DNA from: Bradyrhizobium xenonodulans | GTDB taxonomy: Bacteria; Pseudomonadota; Alphaproteobacteria; Rhizobiales; Xanthobacteraceae | Length of the DNA: 64,000 nt | NCBI RefSeq assembly: GCF_027594865.1 | Contig: NZ_CP089391.1 | Coordinates: 124,001-188,000, forward strand | Direction of reading: 5' to 3' | In this document: piece by piece, positions 57,096 through 64,000 of the stretch | Layout: every line of letters starts with the position of its first letter | How positions within the stretch are numbered: position 1 is the stretch's first letter | Made by a program: the position numbers and the translations under genes | The notes under the pieces: generated by a model | The model's database searches: none | What the model was told of the DNA's origin: nothing | The model's input: only the letters and a program-made list of their open reading frames with translations

Positions 57096-57830
57096 ATGAC
57101 GAAGACGATCGCCGATCGACGTCGCAACCTGCGGATCGCGCTGGCACTGACGGGTCTTTCCGTCCTGCTCGGCGCTTGCAACACGACCGGTGAGATCGTC
57201 ACCCAGACGGTGCCGACCGACTATCGCCAGCGTCACCCGATCGCGGTGCAGGAAGCCAAGAAGTCGATCGTGATCTTCGTCGGCAAGGCCCGAGGCGGCC
57301 TCTCGGCCGCCCAGCACGCGGACGTCGCGGGCATCGCCCGGGACTGGGTCGGTGAAGGCACCGGCTCCGTCGTCGTCGACGTGCCGGTCGACACCGCGAA
57401 CTCGCGCGCCGCGGCGGCGACCTACCACGAAATCCGCTCCGTGCTCGCCTCCGGCGGCGTACCGTCGCGCGCCATCGTCCAGCATCCCTATCGCCCCGAG
57501 GATCCCGGACTGCTGCCGACCATCCGCCTGAGCTATTCCAAGATCGCCGCGGTCGCCGGTCCCTGCGGGCTGTGGCCTGAAGACGTCGGTCCGAACATCC
57601 TCGACCCCGGCTACAACGAGAACCGGCCGTACTTCAATCTGGGCTGCGCCAGCCAGCGCAATCTCGCGGCCATGATCGACAACCCCGCCGACCTCGAGCA
57701 GCCGCGGGCCGAGACACCCGCCTACACCGCCCGGCGCGACATCGCCTTCGAACGCTACCGCAAGGGCTCGACGACCGCGACCACCTATCCCGAGGCCGAC
57801 AAGGCCAAACTCAGCGACACCGGCAGATGA
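57096..57830 (+). CDS. cpaD: Tad pilus lipoprotein CpaD
   Basis: The 244-residue protein has a lipobox LLGAC (about residue 28) after an export segment. The CpaD domain is recognised by DYRQRHPIAVQEAKKSIVIFVG, YHEIRSVLASGGVP and NLGCASQRNLAAMIDNPADLEQPR. It probably assists the secretin. GAGGGGGA precedes the ATG; a GTG 33 bases upstream is an alternative. It overlaps cpaE by four bases (ATGA). Confidence 0.93.
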   Translation: MTKTIADRRRNLRIALALTGLSVLLGACNTTGEIVTQTVPTDYRQRHPIAVQEAKKSIVIFVGKARGGLSAAQHADVAGIARDWVGEGTGSVVVDVPVDTANSRAAAATYHEIRSVLASGGVPSRAIVQHPYRPEDPGLLPTIRLSYSKIAAVAGPCGLWPEDVGPNILDPGYNENRPYFNLGCASQRNLAAMIDNPADLEQPRAETPAYTARRDIAFERYRKGSTTATTYPEADKAKLSDTGR

Positions 57831-59116
57831 CAGCCATCCACGACGAAGAAGCGGACGATCCGCGACACCCCGAGGAACACATTGCGCCGGTTCCCCGGAT
57901 CTCGGTGCAGGCCTTTTGCGAGACCGAACAGACGCTCAAAGCGGTGACCGCGGCCGGCGAGGATCGCCGTCTCGCCAAGGCGCATCTCACCGCCAAGGAC
58001 GGCGGCCTTGCCGCGGCCATCGAAGTCTATGAGACGATGCCGACGCCGAACGTCATCGTGATCGAATCCGACGGCACGCGCGACATTCTCGAGGGCCTCG
58101 ACGACCTCGCCGGCGTCTGCGATCCCGGCACCCGCGTGGTCGTGATCGGCAATCCCAACGACACTGCGCCCTATCGCGAGCTAGTGCGCCGCGGCGTCAA
58201 CGACTACGTGGTCGGACCGGTCGAAACGCTCGACGTGGTCCGCTCGATCTGCAGCCTGTTCTCGGCCTCCGAGGCCATCATCACCGGCCGCGTCATCGCG
58301 GTGGTCGGCGCCAAGGGCGGCGTCGGTGCGTCCACCGTCGCACACAATGTCGCCTGGACCATCGCGCGCGACCTCGCGCTCGATTCCGTCGTGATCGATC
58401 TCGACCTCGCCTTCGGCACCGCGGGCCTCGACTACAACCAGGACCCGGTGCAGGGCATCGCCAACGCGGTGCTGTCGCAGGACCGCCCCGACACGGCGCT
58501 AATGGAGCGCCTGCTGTCCAAATGCACCGAGCGCCTCAGCCTGCTTGCTGCGCCTGCCACCCTTGACCGCGTCTACGATTTCGGCGCCGAAGCTTTCGAC
58601 GCGATCTTCGACACGCTGCGCATGACCACGCCCTGCATCGTGCTCGACGTTCCCCATCAATGGTCGGGCTGGACGCGCCGCGCGCTGGTCAACGCCGACG
58701 ACATCGTGATCGTGGCCGAGCCGGATCTTGCGAACCTGCGCAACACCAAGAACATGCTCAGCGTGCTGAAGGCGGCGCGGCCCAACGACCGGCCGCCGCT
58801 CTATTGCATCAACCAGGTCGGCATGCACAAGCGGGCGGAGATCGACGTCAAGTCGTTCGCCAAGACGATGGAAAGCCAGCCGATCGCGGCGATCCCGTTC
58901 GACTCGAAGCTGTTCTCGACTGCGGCCAACAACGGCCAGATGATTGCGGAGGTCTCCAAGAGCCACCGCACCACGCTGCTGTTCCAGGACATGGCGAACC
59001 GCCTCGCCGGGCGTGGCGAAGTGAAGAAGCCGAGCCGATCATTGTTCGGACCGCTGCTGAAGAAGCTCAAGGGCAGAACGGGTCGCGGCTCAGCCCCGCA
59101 TCGCAAGGCGTCCTAA
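57827..59116 (+). CDS. cpaE: Tad pilus ATPase-like localisation protein CpaE
   Basis: The 429-residue protein has a receiver-like N-domain (about 40-150, without clear phospho-acceptor set) and a ParA/MinD ATPase domain with deviant Walker A AKGGVGASTVAHN, VIDLDLAFGTAGLDYN and AEPDLANLRNTKN. In Caulobacter CpaE localises the pilus machine. The usual next gene, cpaF, is absent; a convergent TPR gene follows. Confidence 0.94.
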   Translation: MTAIHDEEADDPRHPEEHIAPVPRISVQAFCETEQTLKAVTAAGEDRRLAKAHLTAKDGGLAAAIEVYETMPTPNVIVIESDGTRDILEGLDDLAGVCDPGTRVVVIGNPNDTAPYRELVRRGVNDYVVGPVETLDVVRSICSLFSASEAIITGRVIAVVGAKGGVGASTVAHNVAWTIARDLALDSVVIDLDLAFGTAGLDYNQDPVQGIANAVLSQDRPDTALMERLLSKCTERLSLLAAPATLDRVYDFGAEAFDAIFDTLRMTTPCIVLDVPHQWSGWTRRALVNADDIVIVAEPDLANLRNTKNMLSVLKAARPNDRPPLYCINQVGMHKRAEIDVKSFAKTMESQPIAAIPFDSKLFSTAANNGQMIAEVSKSHRTTLLFQDMANRLAGRGEVKKPSRSLFGPLLKKLKGRTGRGSAPHRKAS

Positions 59117-59126
59117 CAAACAAGAA

Positions 59127-59153
59127 GCGAGGGCGGACTACTTGTCCGCCCGC
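59127..59153. terminator. Bidirectional hairpin between cpaE and tadD-like gene
   Basis: GGGCGGAC (59131-59138) and GTCCGCCC (59144-59151) pair around TACTT, overlapping the stop of the minus-strand gene. The stem is strong but no T-run follows on either strand. Confidence 0.5.
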
Positions 59154-59911
59154 TGCTGCTTCTTCGCCAGCAACTGCCGCAGCGCCGTGACCTTGGCCGC
59201 GGCCTGGTCCGGCGGCAAATCTGCCTTCACAAGGATTTCAGCCTCGGCTTCGCGGCCCTGCAATCCCAACACGAGCGCGAGATTGGCGCGGATCCGCGCG
59301 TCGTTCTGATTACGCTGATGGGCGCGCCCGAGGACCTGTTCGGCCCGCTGCAGATTGTTCTGCAGCATGTAGGACAGGCCGAGATTGGACAGAACCTGCG
59401 GCTCTTCGGGCACGATCTTCAGCGCGCTCGCATAATATTGCTGGGCTTCCTCGTTGCGGCCGAGCTGGTCGAGCGCCGCGCCTTGCGCCGACAGGATGCG
59501 CCAGTCCGGATCCTCGGGCGAATGCGCGCGGCCGAACACGTCGAAAGCCTGCTGGAAATTGCCGCTGTCGGCGAGCGCCCGGCCGTAGCCGGCGAGCAGC
59601 GCCTTGTTGTTGGGATGGTTGAGCACGGCCTGCTCCATCACCGCGACGGCCTGGGCGCGCTGGCCGGTCCCGCGCAGTGCCTTGCCGTATTCGAGAGCGA
59701 CCTCGGGATCACCGGGCTTGGCGCGATAGCGCTCGCGAAGCGCGTCCATGTCGGGCTTCGGGTCGGCCTTGCCAGCCGTTTCCGACTTGCCGCCGAGCGC
59801 GCCGGTGACGTCCTCCAGGCTCGTGGTCTGGCAGCCGCCGAGGGCTAGCATCAGAAGCGCGGAGAACAGATATCTCGCCGGGGAAGAGGCAACGGACGAA
59901 CGCTTGGACAT
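59138..59911 (-). CDS. tadD: TadD-like TPR lipoprotein
   Basis: The 257-residue protein has a lipobox LGGC (Cys27) and about five TPR repeats between residues 60 and 225 (EVALEYGKALRGTGQRAQAV, ALLAGYGRALADSGNFQQAF, QVLSNLGLSYMLQNNLQRAE). TadD is the pilotin-like TPR lipoprotein of Tad systems. It points towards cpaE. Generic TPR lipoproteins are hard to name by sequence, so the symbol rests on context. Confidence 0.82.
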   Translation of the reverse strand: MSKRSSVASSPARYLFSALLMLALGGCQTTSLEDVTGALGGKSETAGKADPKPDMDALRERYRAKPGDPEVALEYGKALRGTGQRAQAVAVMEQAVLNHPNNKALLAGYGRALADSGNFQQAFDVFGRAHSPEDPDWRILSAQGAALDQLGRNEEAQQYYASALKIVPEEPQVLSNLGLSYMLQNNLQRAEQVLGRAHQRNQNDARIRANLALVLGLQGREAEAEILVKADLPPDQAAAKVTALRQLLAKKQQRADK

Positions 59912-59990
59912 ACTCTGATCACTCGGCGACTGATCAGAGATGCTTACCGATTAACGCTAAAGTCCCGTTAAGGAGCCGCGCCGGTCCGGT

Positions 59991-60236
59991 TCAATCGGTG
60001 AACTCGGCACCGAATTCGCAGCCGATGCGCCAACGCAGGCGGCACTGGCGGGAATAGTCGGGCGCGAAGATGATGGTAAATTGCGGCGGCACCTCCAGAA
60101 ACTCCGCCACCACCTTCACGCCGCCATCCGAGATATCCGTGATGGTGCAGTCCCGCGGCAGCGAGCCCGCGCCAAGGTGAATCTTGGCGAGCCGGCTGCA
60201 CACCCGACGTTCGCTTCTCCGGCGATTTGCAAGCAT
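59991..60236 (-). CDS. PilZ domain protein
   Basis: The 81-residue protein is a single PilZ domain: RRRSERR (5-11) supplies the RxxxR c-di-GMP motif and DISDGGVKV (34-42) the D/NxSxxG motif. It likely binds cyclic di-GMP and could modulate pili, motility or polysaccharide. It lies beside the Tad genes but in its own unit. Confidence 0.9.
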   Translation of the reverse strand: MLANRRRSERRVCSRLAKIHLGAGSLPRDCTITDISDGGVKVVAEFLEVPPQFTIIFAPDYSRQCRLRWRIGCEFGAEFTD

Positions 60237-60462
60237 TTGAATTGTTCACCCGTTAGATCACGGCCCATCCCGCACCCTAGCAGTAGCGAACATTCGTTGG
60301 GATGTGCTGAGCGGAGCCGTTCGCATTCGAGGCGTAGTGTCTCCGTGCTGTTTACGACCTCTTAGGGCTTTACGGGCCTTCAGGTTCGTTCTCGTATTGT
60401 TCTTGCAGGGAAGATCGAGCTCTGCTACCCTCGATTGTGCAAGAGGGCAGGCTGGTTCGAGC

Positions 60463-62001
60463 ATGGTTCAGCGGGTTTCTACCGTCGCCTTTGAGGGGAT
60501 CGAGGCCCGCGCGGTCGACGTGCAGGTGCAGGTCGCACCGGGCCTGCCGGCCTTTGCCATCGTCGGCCTGCCGGACAAGGCGGTGTCGGAGGCCCGCGAG
60601 CGGGTCCGCTCGGCGCTGATTGCCTCAGGGCTGGCGCTGCCGGCGCGGCGGATCATCGTCAATCTCGCGCCCGCCGACCTCCCGAAGGAAGGCAGCCATT
60701 ACGATCTGCCGATCGCACTTGGGCTGATGGCCGCAATCGGTGCGATCCCGCCGGATGCGCTGACAGGCTTTACCGTGCTTGGCGAGCTCGGCCTCGACGG
60801 CTCGATCGCGCCTGTCGCCGGCGTTCTTCCCGCCGCGATCGGCGCCAATGTGCGCGAGGAAGGTCTGATCTGCCCGGCCTCCTGCGGCTCGGAAGCGGCA
60901 TGGGCGAGCCCTGACATCCAGATCATCGCTGCACAGTCGCTGATCCAGATTGCCAATCATTTCAAGGGCACGCAGGTGCTGTCGCGGCCCTCGCCGCGCG
61001 TGCACGAGGCCGCTGCCTCCACGCTCGATCTGCGCGACATCAAGGGCCAGGAGAGCGCCAAGCGCGCGCTGGAGATCGCGGCTGCCGGCGGGCATCATCT
61101 CCTGATGATCGGTGCACCCGGCGCCGGCAAGTCGATGCTGGCGGCACGCCTGCCCTCGATCCTGCCGCCGCTGTCGCCGGGTGAATTGCTCGAAGTCTCC
61201 ATGATTGCCTCCGTCGCCGGCGAGATCGAAGGCGGAGCGCTGACCGCGCGGCGTCCGTTCCGTTCGCCGCATCACTCAGCCAGCATGGCCGCGCTCACCG
61301 GCGGCGGCATGCGGGCAAAGCCCGGCGAGATCTCGCTCGCGCATCAGGGCGTGCTGTTTCTCGACGAGCTGCCGGAGTTCGATCCGCGCGTGCTGGATTC
61401 GCTACGGCAACCGCTGGAGAACGGCGAGGTCGCGGTGTCCCGTGCCAATCACCGCGTCACTTATCCGGCGCGCTTCATGCTCGTCGCGGCGATGAATCCC
61501 TGCCGCTGCGGCAACGCGTTCGAGCCCGGTTATGCCTGCAAGCGCGGCCGTATCGATCGCTGCACCGGCGACTACCAGGCGCGCATCTCCGGCCCGCTGA
61601 TGGATCGCATCGATCTACGCATCGAAGTGCCGGCGGTGACCGCGGCCGACCTGATCCTGCCGCCGCCGGCCGAAGGCTCTGCGGAGGTCGCCGCGCGCGT
61701 GGCGGCGGCACGCGACATCCAGCTCGCGCGCTATGCGGATGCGGGACTGCCCAACGTCCGCACCAATGCCGAAGCCCCCGCCTCGGTGCTGGAGAACATC
61801 GCCAAGCCGGATGCGCAGGGGCAGAAACTGCTGCGCGACGCCGCGGAGACCATGCGGCTGTCGGCGCGCGGCTATCACCGCGTGCTGCGGGTGGCGCGCA
61901 CACTCGCCGACCTGGATAACGCCGACAAGATCGGCCGTCTGCATCTTGCCGAAGCGCTGTCCTATCGCGCACTCGCGGAGGATGTGCGCCAACTGGCCTG
62001 A
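60463..62001 (+). CDS. YifB/ComM family AAA ATPase
   Basis: The 512-residue protein has the Lon-like N-domain (VAPGLPAFAIVGLPDKAVSEARERVRSAL), a Mg-chelatase-type AAA domain with Walker A GAPGAGKSM and Walker B VLFLDELPEF, and a four-cysteine CRCGN...CKRGRIDRC segment. The C-terminal helical domain contains RGYHRVLRVARTLADLD. In transforming bacteria ComM is a branch-migration helicase that aids integration of foreign DNA. GAGG is weakly present upstream. It stands alone, divergent from the PilZ gene. Confidence 0.93.
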   Translation: MVQRVSTVAFEGIEARAVDVQVQVAPGLPAFAIVGLPDKAVSEARERVRSALIASGLALPARRIIVNLAPADLPKEGSHYDLPIALGLMAAIGAIPPDALTGFTVLGELGLDGSIAPVAGVLPAAIGANVREEGLICPASCGSEAAWASPDIQIIAAQSLIQIANHFKGTQVLSRPSPRVHEAAASTLDLRDIKGQESAKRALEIAAAGGHHLLMIGAPGAGKSMLAARLPSILPPLSPGELLEVSMIASVAGEIEGGALTARRPFRSPHHSASMAALTGGGMRAKPGEISLAHQGVLFLDELPEFDPRVLDSLRQPLENGEVAVSRANHRVTYPARFMLVAAMNPCRCGNAFEPGYACKRGRIDRCTGDYQARISGPLMDRIDLRIEVPAVTAADLILPPPAEGSAEVAARVAAARDIQLARYADAGLPNVRTNAEAPASVLENIAKPDAQGQKLLRDAAETMRLSARGYHRVLRVARTLADLDNADKIGRLHLAEALSYRALAEDVRQLA

Positions 62002-62122
62002 TCATTGCGCGCATCAACCCGGCGGTAACGAGTTTCCTTTACGCTCTGCAAACCATAAGGCCCATGAGTCCCGACATGAGTTCGTGGGGACAGTTCCCAA
62101 GTGGCCCGGCGAGTAGAGTGTC

Positions 62123-62596
62123 ATGTTGCGTTTCAAGATCCTGGCCTCGGTTGTTCCCCTGCTGGCCGCCGCGGTGTTCGCCCGCAGCGAGGTCGGAGCG
62201 GTCTCGCATCCCTGCATCGCGCTGGGCGACACCTCGGTCGAGCTGACCTCCCTGTTCTGGACGGCCGGCGTCCATGTCGCCTTCACCGACGATCTGTCGC
62301 GGGCCACGGTGCGGGTTCAGATCACCGACGATCCGGACGCCGCGGACTTCGCGGTCGTCGACGACGGCCTCGGCTCTGAACCCGACTCCTGCCAGGCAAA
62401 TCCGGCGACACGTCTCATCACCATTGCCGCGCAACCGGTCGACGGCGGACCGGTCATTTACCTCTCCACCGACGGTCCGGCCGATTACCGCATCTATGTG
62501 CGCTCGAAGACGTTCTCCCAGCGCGAGGCGGCAGCCCTGATCGTCGGCGCCCATGGCGGCCAACGCCCGCTCCGGCTCCAGGCCGCCTCGCTTTGA
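62123..62596 (+). CDS. Small secreted protein next to sensor kinase
   Basis: The 157-residue protein has an export signal (MLRFKILASVVPLLAAAVFA). The mature part includes HPCIALGDTSVELTSLFWTAGVHVAFTDD and YRIYVRSKTFSQREAAALIVGAHG, with two cysteines. I recognise no family. The gene ends about 120 bp before the kinase gene on the same strand, so it may be an accessory or sensory partner. Confidence 0.7.
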   Translation: MLRFKILASVVPLLAAAVFARSEVGAVSHPCIALGDTSVELTSLFWTAGVHVAFTDDLSRATVRVQITDDPDAADFAVVDDGLGSEPDSCQANPATRLITIAAQPVDGGPVIYLSTDGPADYRIYVRSKTFSQREAAALIVGAHGGQRPLRLQAASL

Positions 62597-62718
62597 GGCA
62601 TTAAGAACTCGCTAACCCTGTTTGGAGGCCGAACCAAAGCCTCAAGCTGTTCGCAAGGTCGGCGAGACATCGTCGCAGCCGGCGGCGGGGTTTCGGACAA
62701 GAGTCGGGGTCGGTGACG

Positions 62719-64000
62719 ATGGGTCGGACGTTCCGGATCAAGGTGCGCATGCGCCGCTTCAGGCGGCAGCATCCCCGCATCGCCTTCGCGATCCGCTCCT
62801 TCATGATCTTCTCGGCCACATTCGGCGGCGCCTACGGGTTCGTCTCCGGCAGCCGGTCCGAAAATTCCGGTTACGATCCCAACACCTTTGCGATCGGCGC
62901 GAGCTTCCTGTTCGCCCTCGCCTGCCTCGGCCTCGCCACGCTCAGCATGCGGCTGCGCTTCGTCAACAAGCGCCTGCGCGCGCTGGCCGCTCACAACGAG
63001 GCGCTGATCGACCGCAACTGGGAACTGAAGGAAGCGGAAGAGCGCGCCCGCAGCCTGTTCGAGCAGCAGGGCGATCTGATCGTACTGCGTGACCATCAGG
63101 GCCGCATCACCTTTGCCAACGAGGCCTATTGCGCGCTCGCAGCACAAAAGCGTACTGCGCTGGTCGGCACGCGGTTCGACTTCGACGTGCTGGAGCAGGG
63201 CGACAGCGCCCGCGAAAGCAACGGCACGCGCATTCACGACCAGAGGATCACAACTCCGCTCGGCGCGCGCTGGATCGCCTGGCGCGAGGGTTATGTCCGA
63301 CTCGATGCCGGCCAGCCCGCGGAGCTGCAGAGCGTCGGACGGGACGTCACCGACCGCACCGAGACCGAACGCGCGCTGTCGGACGCGCGCGACCAGGCCG
63401 ACGCCGCCAACCGCGCCAAGTCGCGCTTCCTGGCGATGGCCTCGCACGAGATCCGCACGCCGCTCAACGGCATCATCGGCATGGGCGGCCTGTTGCTCGA
63501 CACCACGCTGACACCGGAACAGACGACCTATGCGCGGGCGGTGAAGACCTCCGGCGAAGCACTGATGGCGCTGATCGAGGAGCTGCTCGACTATTCCAAG
63601 ATCGAGGCCGGCAAGCTCGATCTCGAGCAGCGTCCTTTCCCGCTCTCCACCCTGGTCGAAGAGATCACCGAGCTGCTCGCACCGCGCGCGCAGGCGAAGA
63701 CGCTCGAGATCGCAGCCTATGTCGACGAGCGCCTGCCGCTCGAGGTCGTCGGCGATGTCGCCCGGTTGCGCCAGGTGCTGCTCAACCTCGCCGGCAACGC
63801 CATCAAGTTCACCGCGACCGGCGGCGTCGCGCTGATCGTCGAACCCGGTATCTGGCCGAACGAGATCAGCTTCCTGGTGCGCGACACCGGCATCGGCATC
63901 GCGCCCGAAGCGCAGACGCGTATCTTCCGTGAGTTCGAGCAGGCCGACGAGCGGATCGCACGCACCTATGGCGGCACCGGGCTCGGCCTTCCCATCAGCG
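62719..64000 (+). CDS. Sensor histidine kinase (PAS-HisKA-HATPase), 3' end outside window
   Basis: The visible 427 residues start [19 protein letters not shown]. They contain two membrane segments (about 23-45 and 58-77), a coiled stretch, a PAS domain (about 110-220, [30 protein letters not shown]) and the H-box [14 protein letters not shown]. The ATPase domain has N-box [13 protein letters not shown]1 [11 protein letters not shown] and G2 [10 protein letters not shown], at which the window ends. The architecture is typical of hybrid kinases with downstream receiver domains, but those would be outside. The signal is unknown. Confidence 0.92.
   Translation, partial: MGRTFRIKVRMRRFRRQHPRIAFAIRSFMIFSATFGGAYGFVSGSRSENSGYDPNTFAIGASFLFALACLGLATLSMRLRFVNKRLRALAAHNEALIDRNWELKEAEERARSLFEQQGDLIVLRDHQGRITFANEAYCALAAQKRTALVGTRFDFDVLEQGDSARESNGTRIHDQRITTPLGARWIAWREGYVRLDAGQPAELQSVGRDVTDRTETERALSDARDQADAANRAKSRFLAMASHEIRTPLNGIIGMGGLLLDTTLTPEQTTYARAVKTSGEALMALIEELLDYSKIEAGKLDLEQRPFPLSTLVEEITELLAPRAQAKTLEIAAYVDERLPLEVVGDVARLRQVLLNLAGNAIKFTATGGVALIVEPGIWPNEISFLVRDTGIGIAPEAQTRIFREFEQADERIARTYGGTGLGLPIS

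Overview
The window looks like a stretch of chromosome from a high-GC alphaproteobacterium of the order Hyphomicrobiales, most likely Bradyrhizobium or a close relative. I infer this from codon use, the order ptsN-hpf-rpoN-lptB-lptA-lptC-rnd, the presence of hrcA-grpE and dnaK-dnaJ-pmtA, a Tad/Cpa pilus locus, and several families of palindromic intergenic repeats of a kind I remember from Bradyrhizobium genomes. No database search was run. Most of the window is core genome. I see no phage, insertion sequence, CRISPR array, integrase or rRNA operon.

Layout. 1-6.3 kb: minus-strand LPS-export and sigma-54 cluster (rnd, lptC, lptA, lptB, rpoN, hpf, start of ptsN). 6.4-15.0 kb: genes that together resemble the mycobacterial prenyl-phosphate-pentose pathway (a UbiA-type phosphoribosyl transferase with a decayed HAD domain, a DprE1-like oxidase, a DprE2-like reductase, undecaprenyl-diphosphatase). 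An MFS transporter, two small secreted proteins, a tRNA-Leu(CAG) and an NDUFA9-like SDR lie among them. 15.1-19.3 kb: GST, queG, a thioesterase-like protein, an NTF2-like protein and an alpha/beta hydrolase. 19.3-26.8 kb: translation genes infC (AUU start, structured leader, strong terminator), rpmI, rplT, pheS, an ASCH protein and pheT, followed by a TauE-type permease.

27-33 kb: Tat-exported amine oxidase, permuted papain-fold hydrolase, then a metal module of csoR divergent from a Cu+-ATPase with an operator between them, followed by nikR. 33-43.5 kb: EI24/CysZ-like membrane protein, nth, DUF2244, HTH-methyltransferase repair protein, gpmA-dapB-DUF1330-pyrF-FMN reductase, pmtA, dnaJ, dnaK with an RpoH-like promoter. 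43.9-50.2 kb: secreted protein, exported nicotinamidase, hrcA-grpE, then rph-rdgB-hemW. 50.3-54.2 kb: LpoA-like lipoprotein divergent from rsmI-yraN-gshB. 54.7-59.9 kb: cpaB-cpaC-cpaD-cpaE facing a tadD-like lipoprotein gene, without cpaF, tadB or tadC. The window ends with a PilZ protein, a YifB/ComM ATPase, a small secreted protein and the 5' part of a sensor histidine kinase.

The most unusual content is the mycobacterial-type decaprenyl-phosphoryl-arabinose-like gene set in a Gram-negative. Its HAD domain appears catalytically dead and shortened, and its linker is a 15-bp tandem repeat. Other notable points are the ASCH gene translationally coupled between pheS and pheT, the AUU start of infC, a probable CTG start of queG, a nicotinamidase with an export signal, and several large perfect palindromes in regulatory regions.
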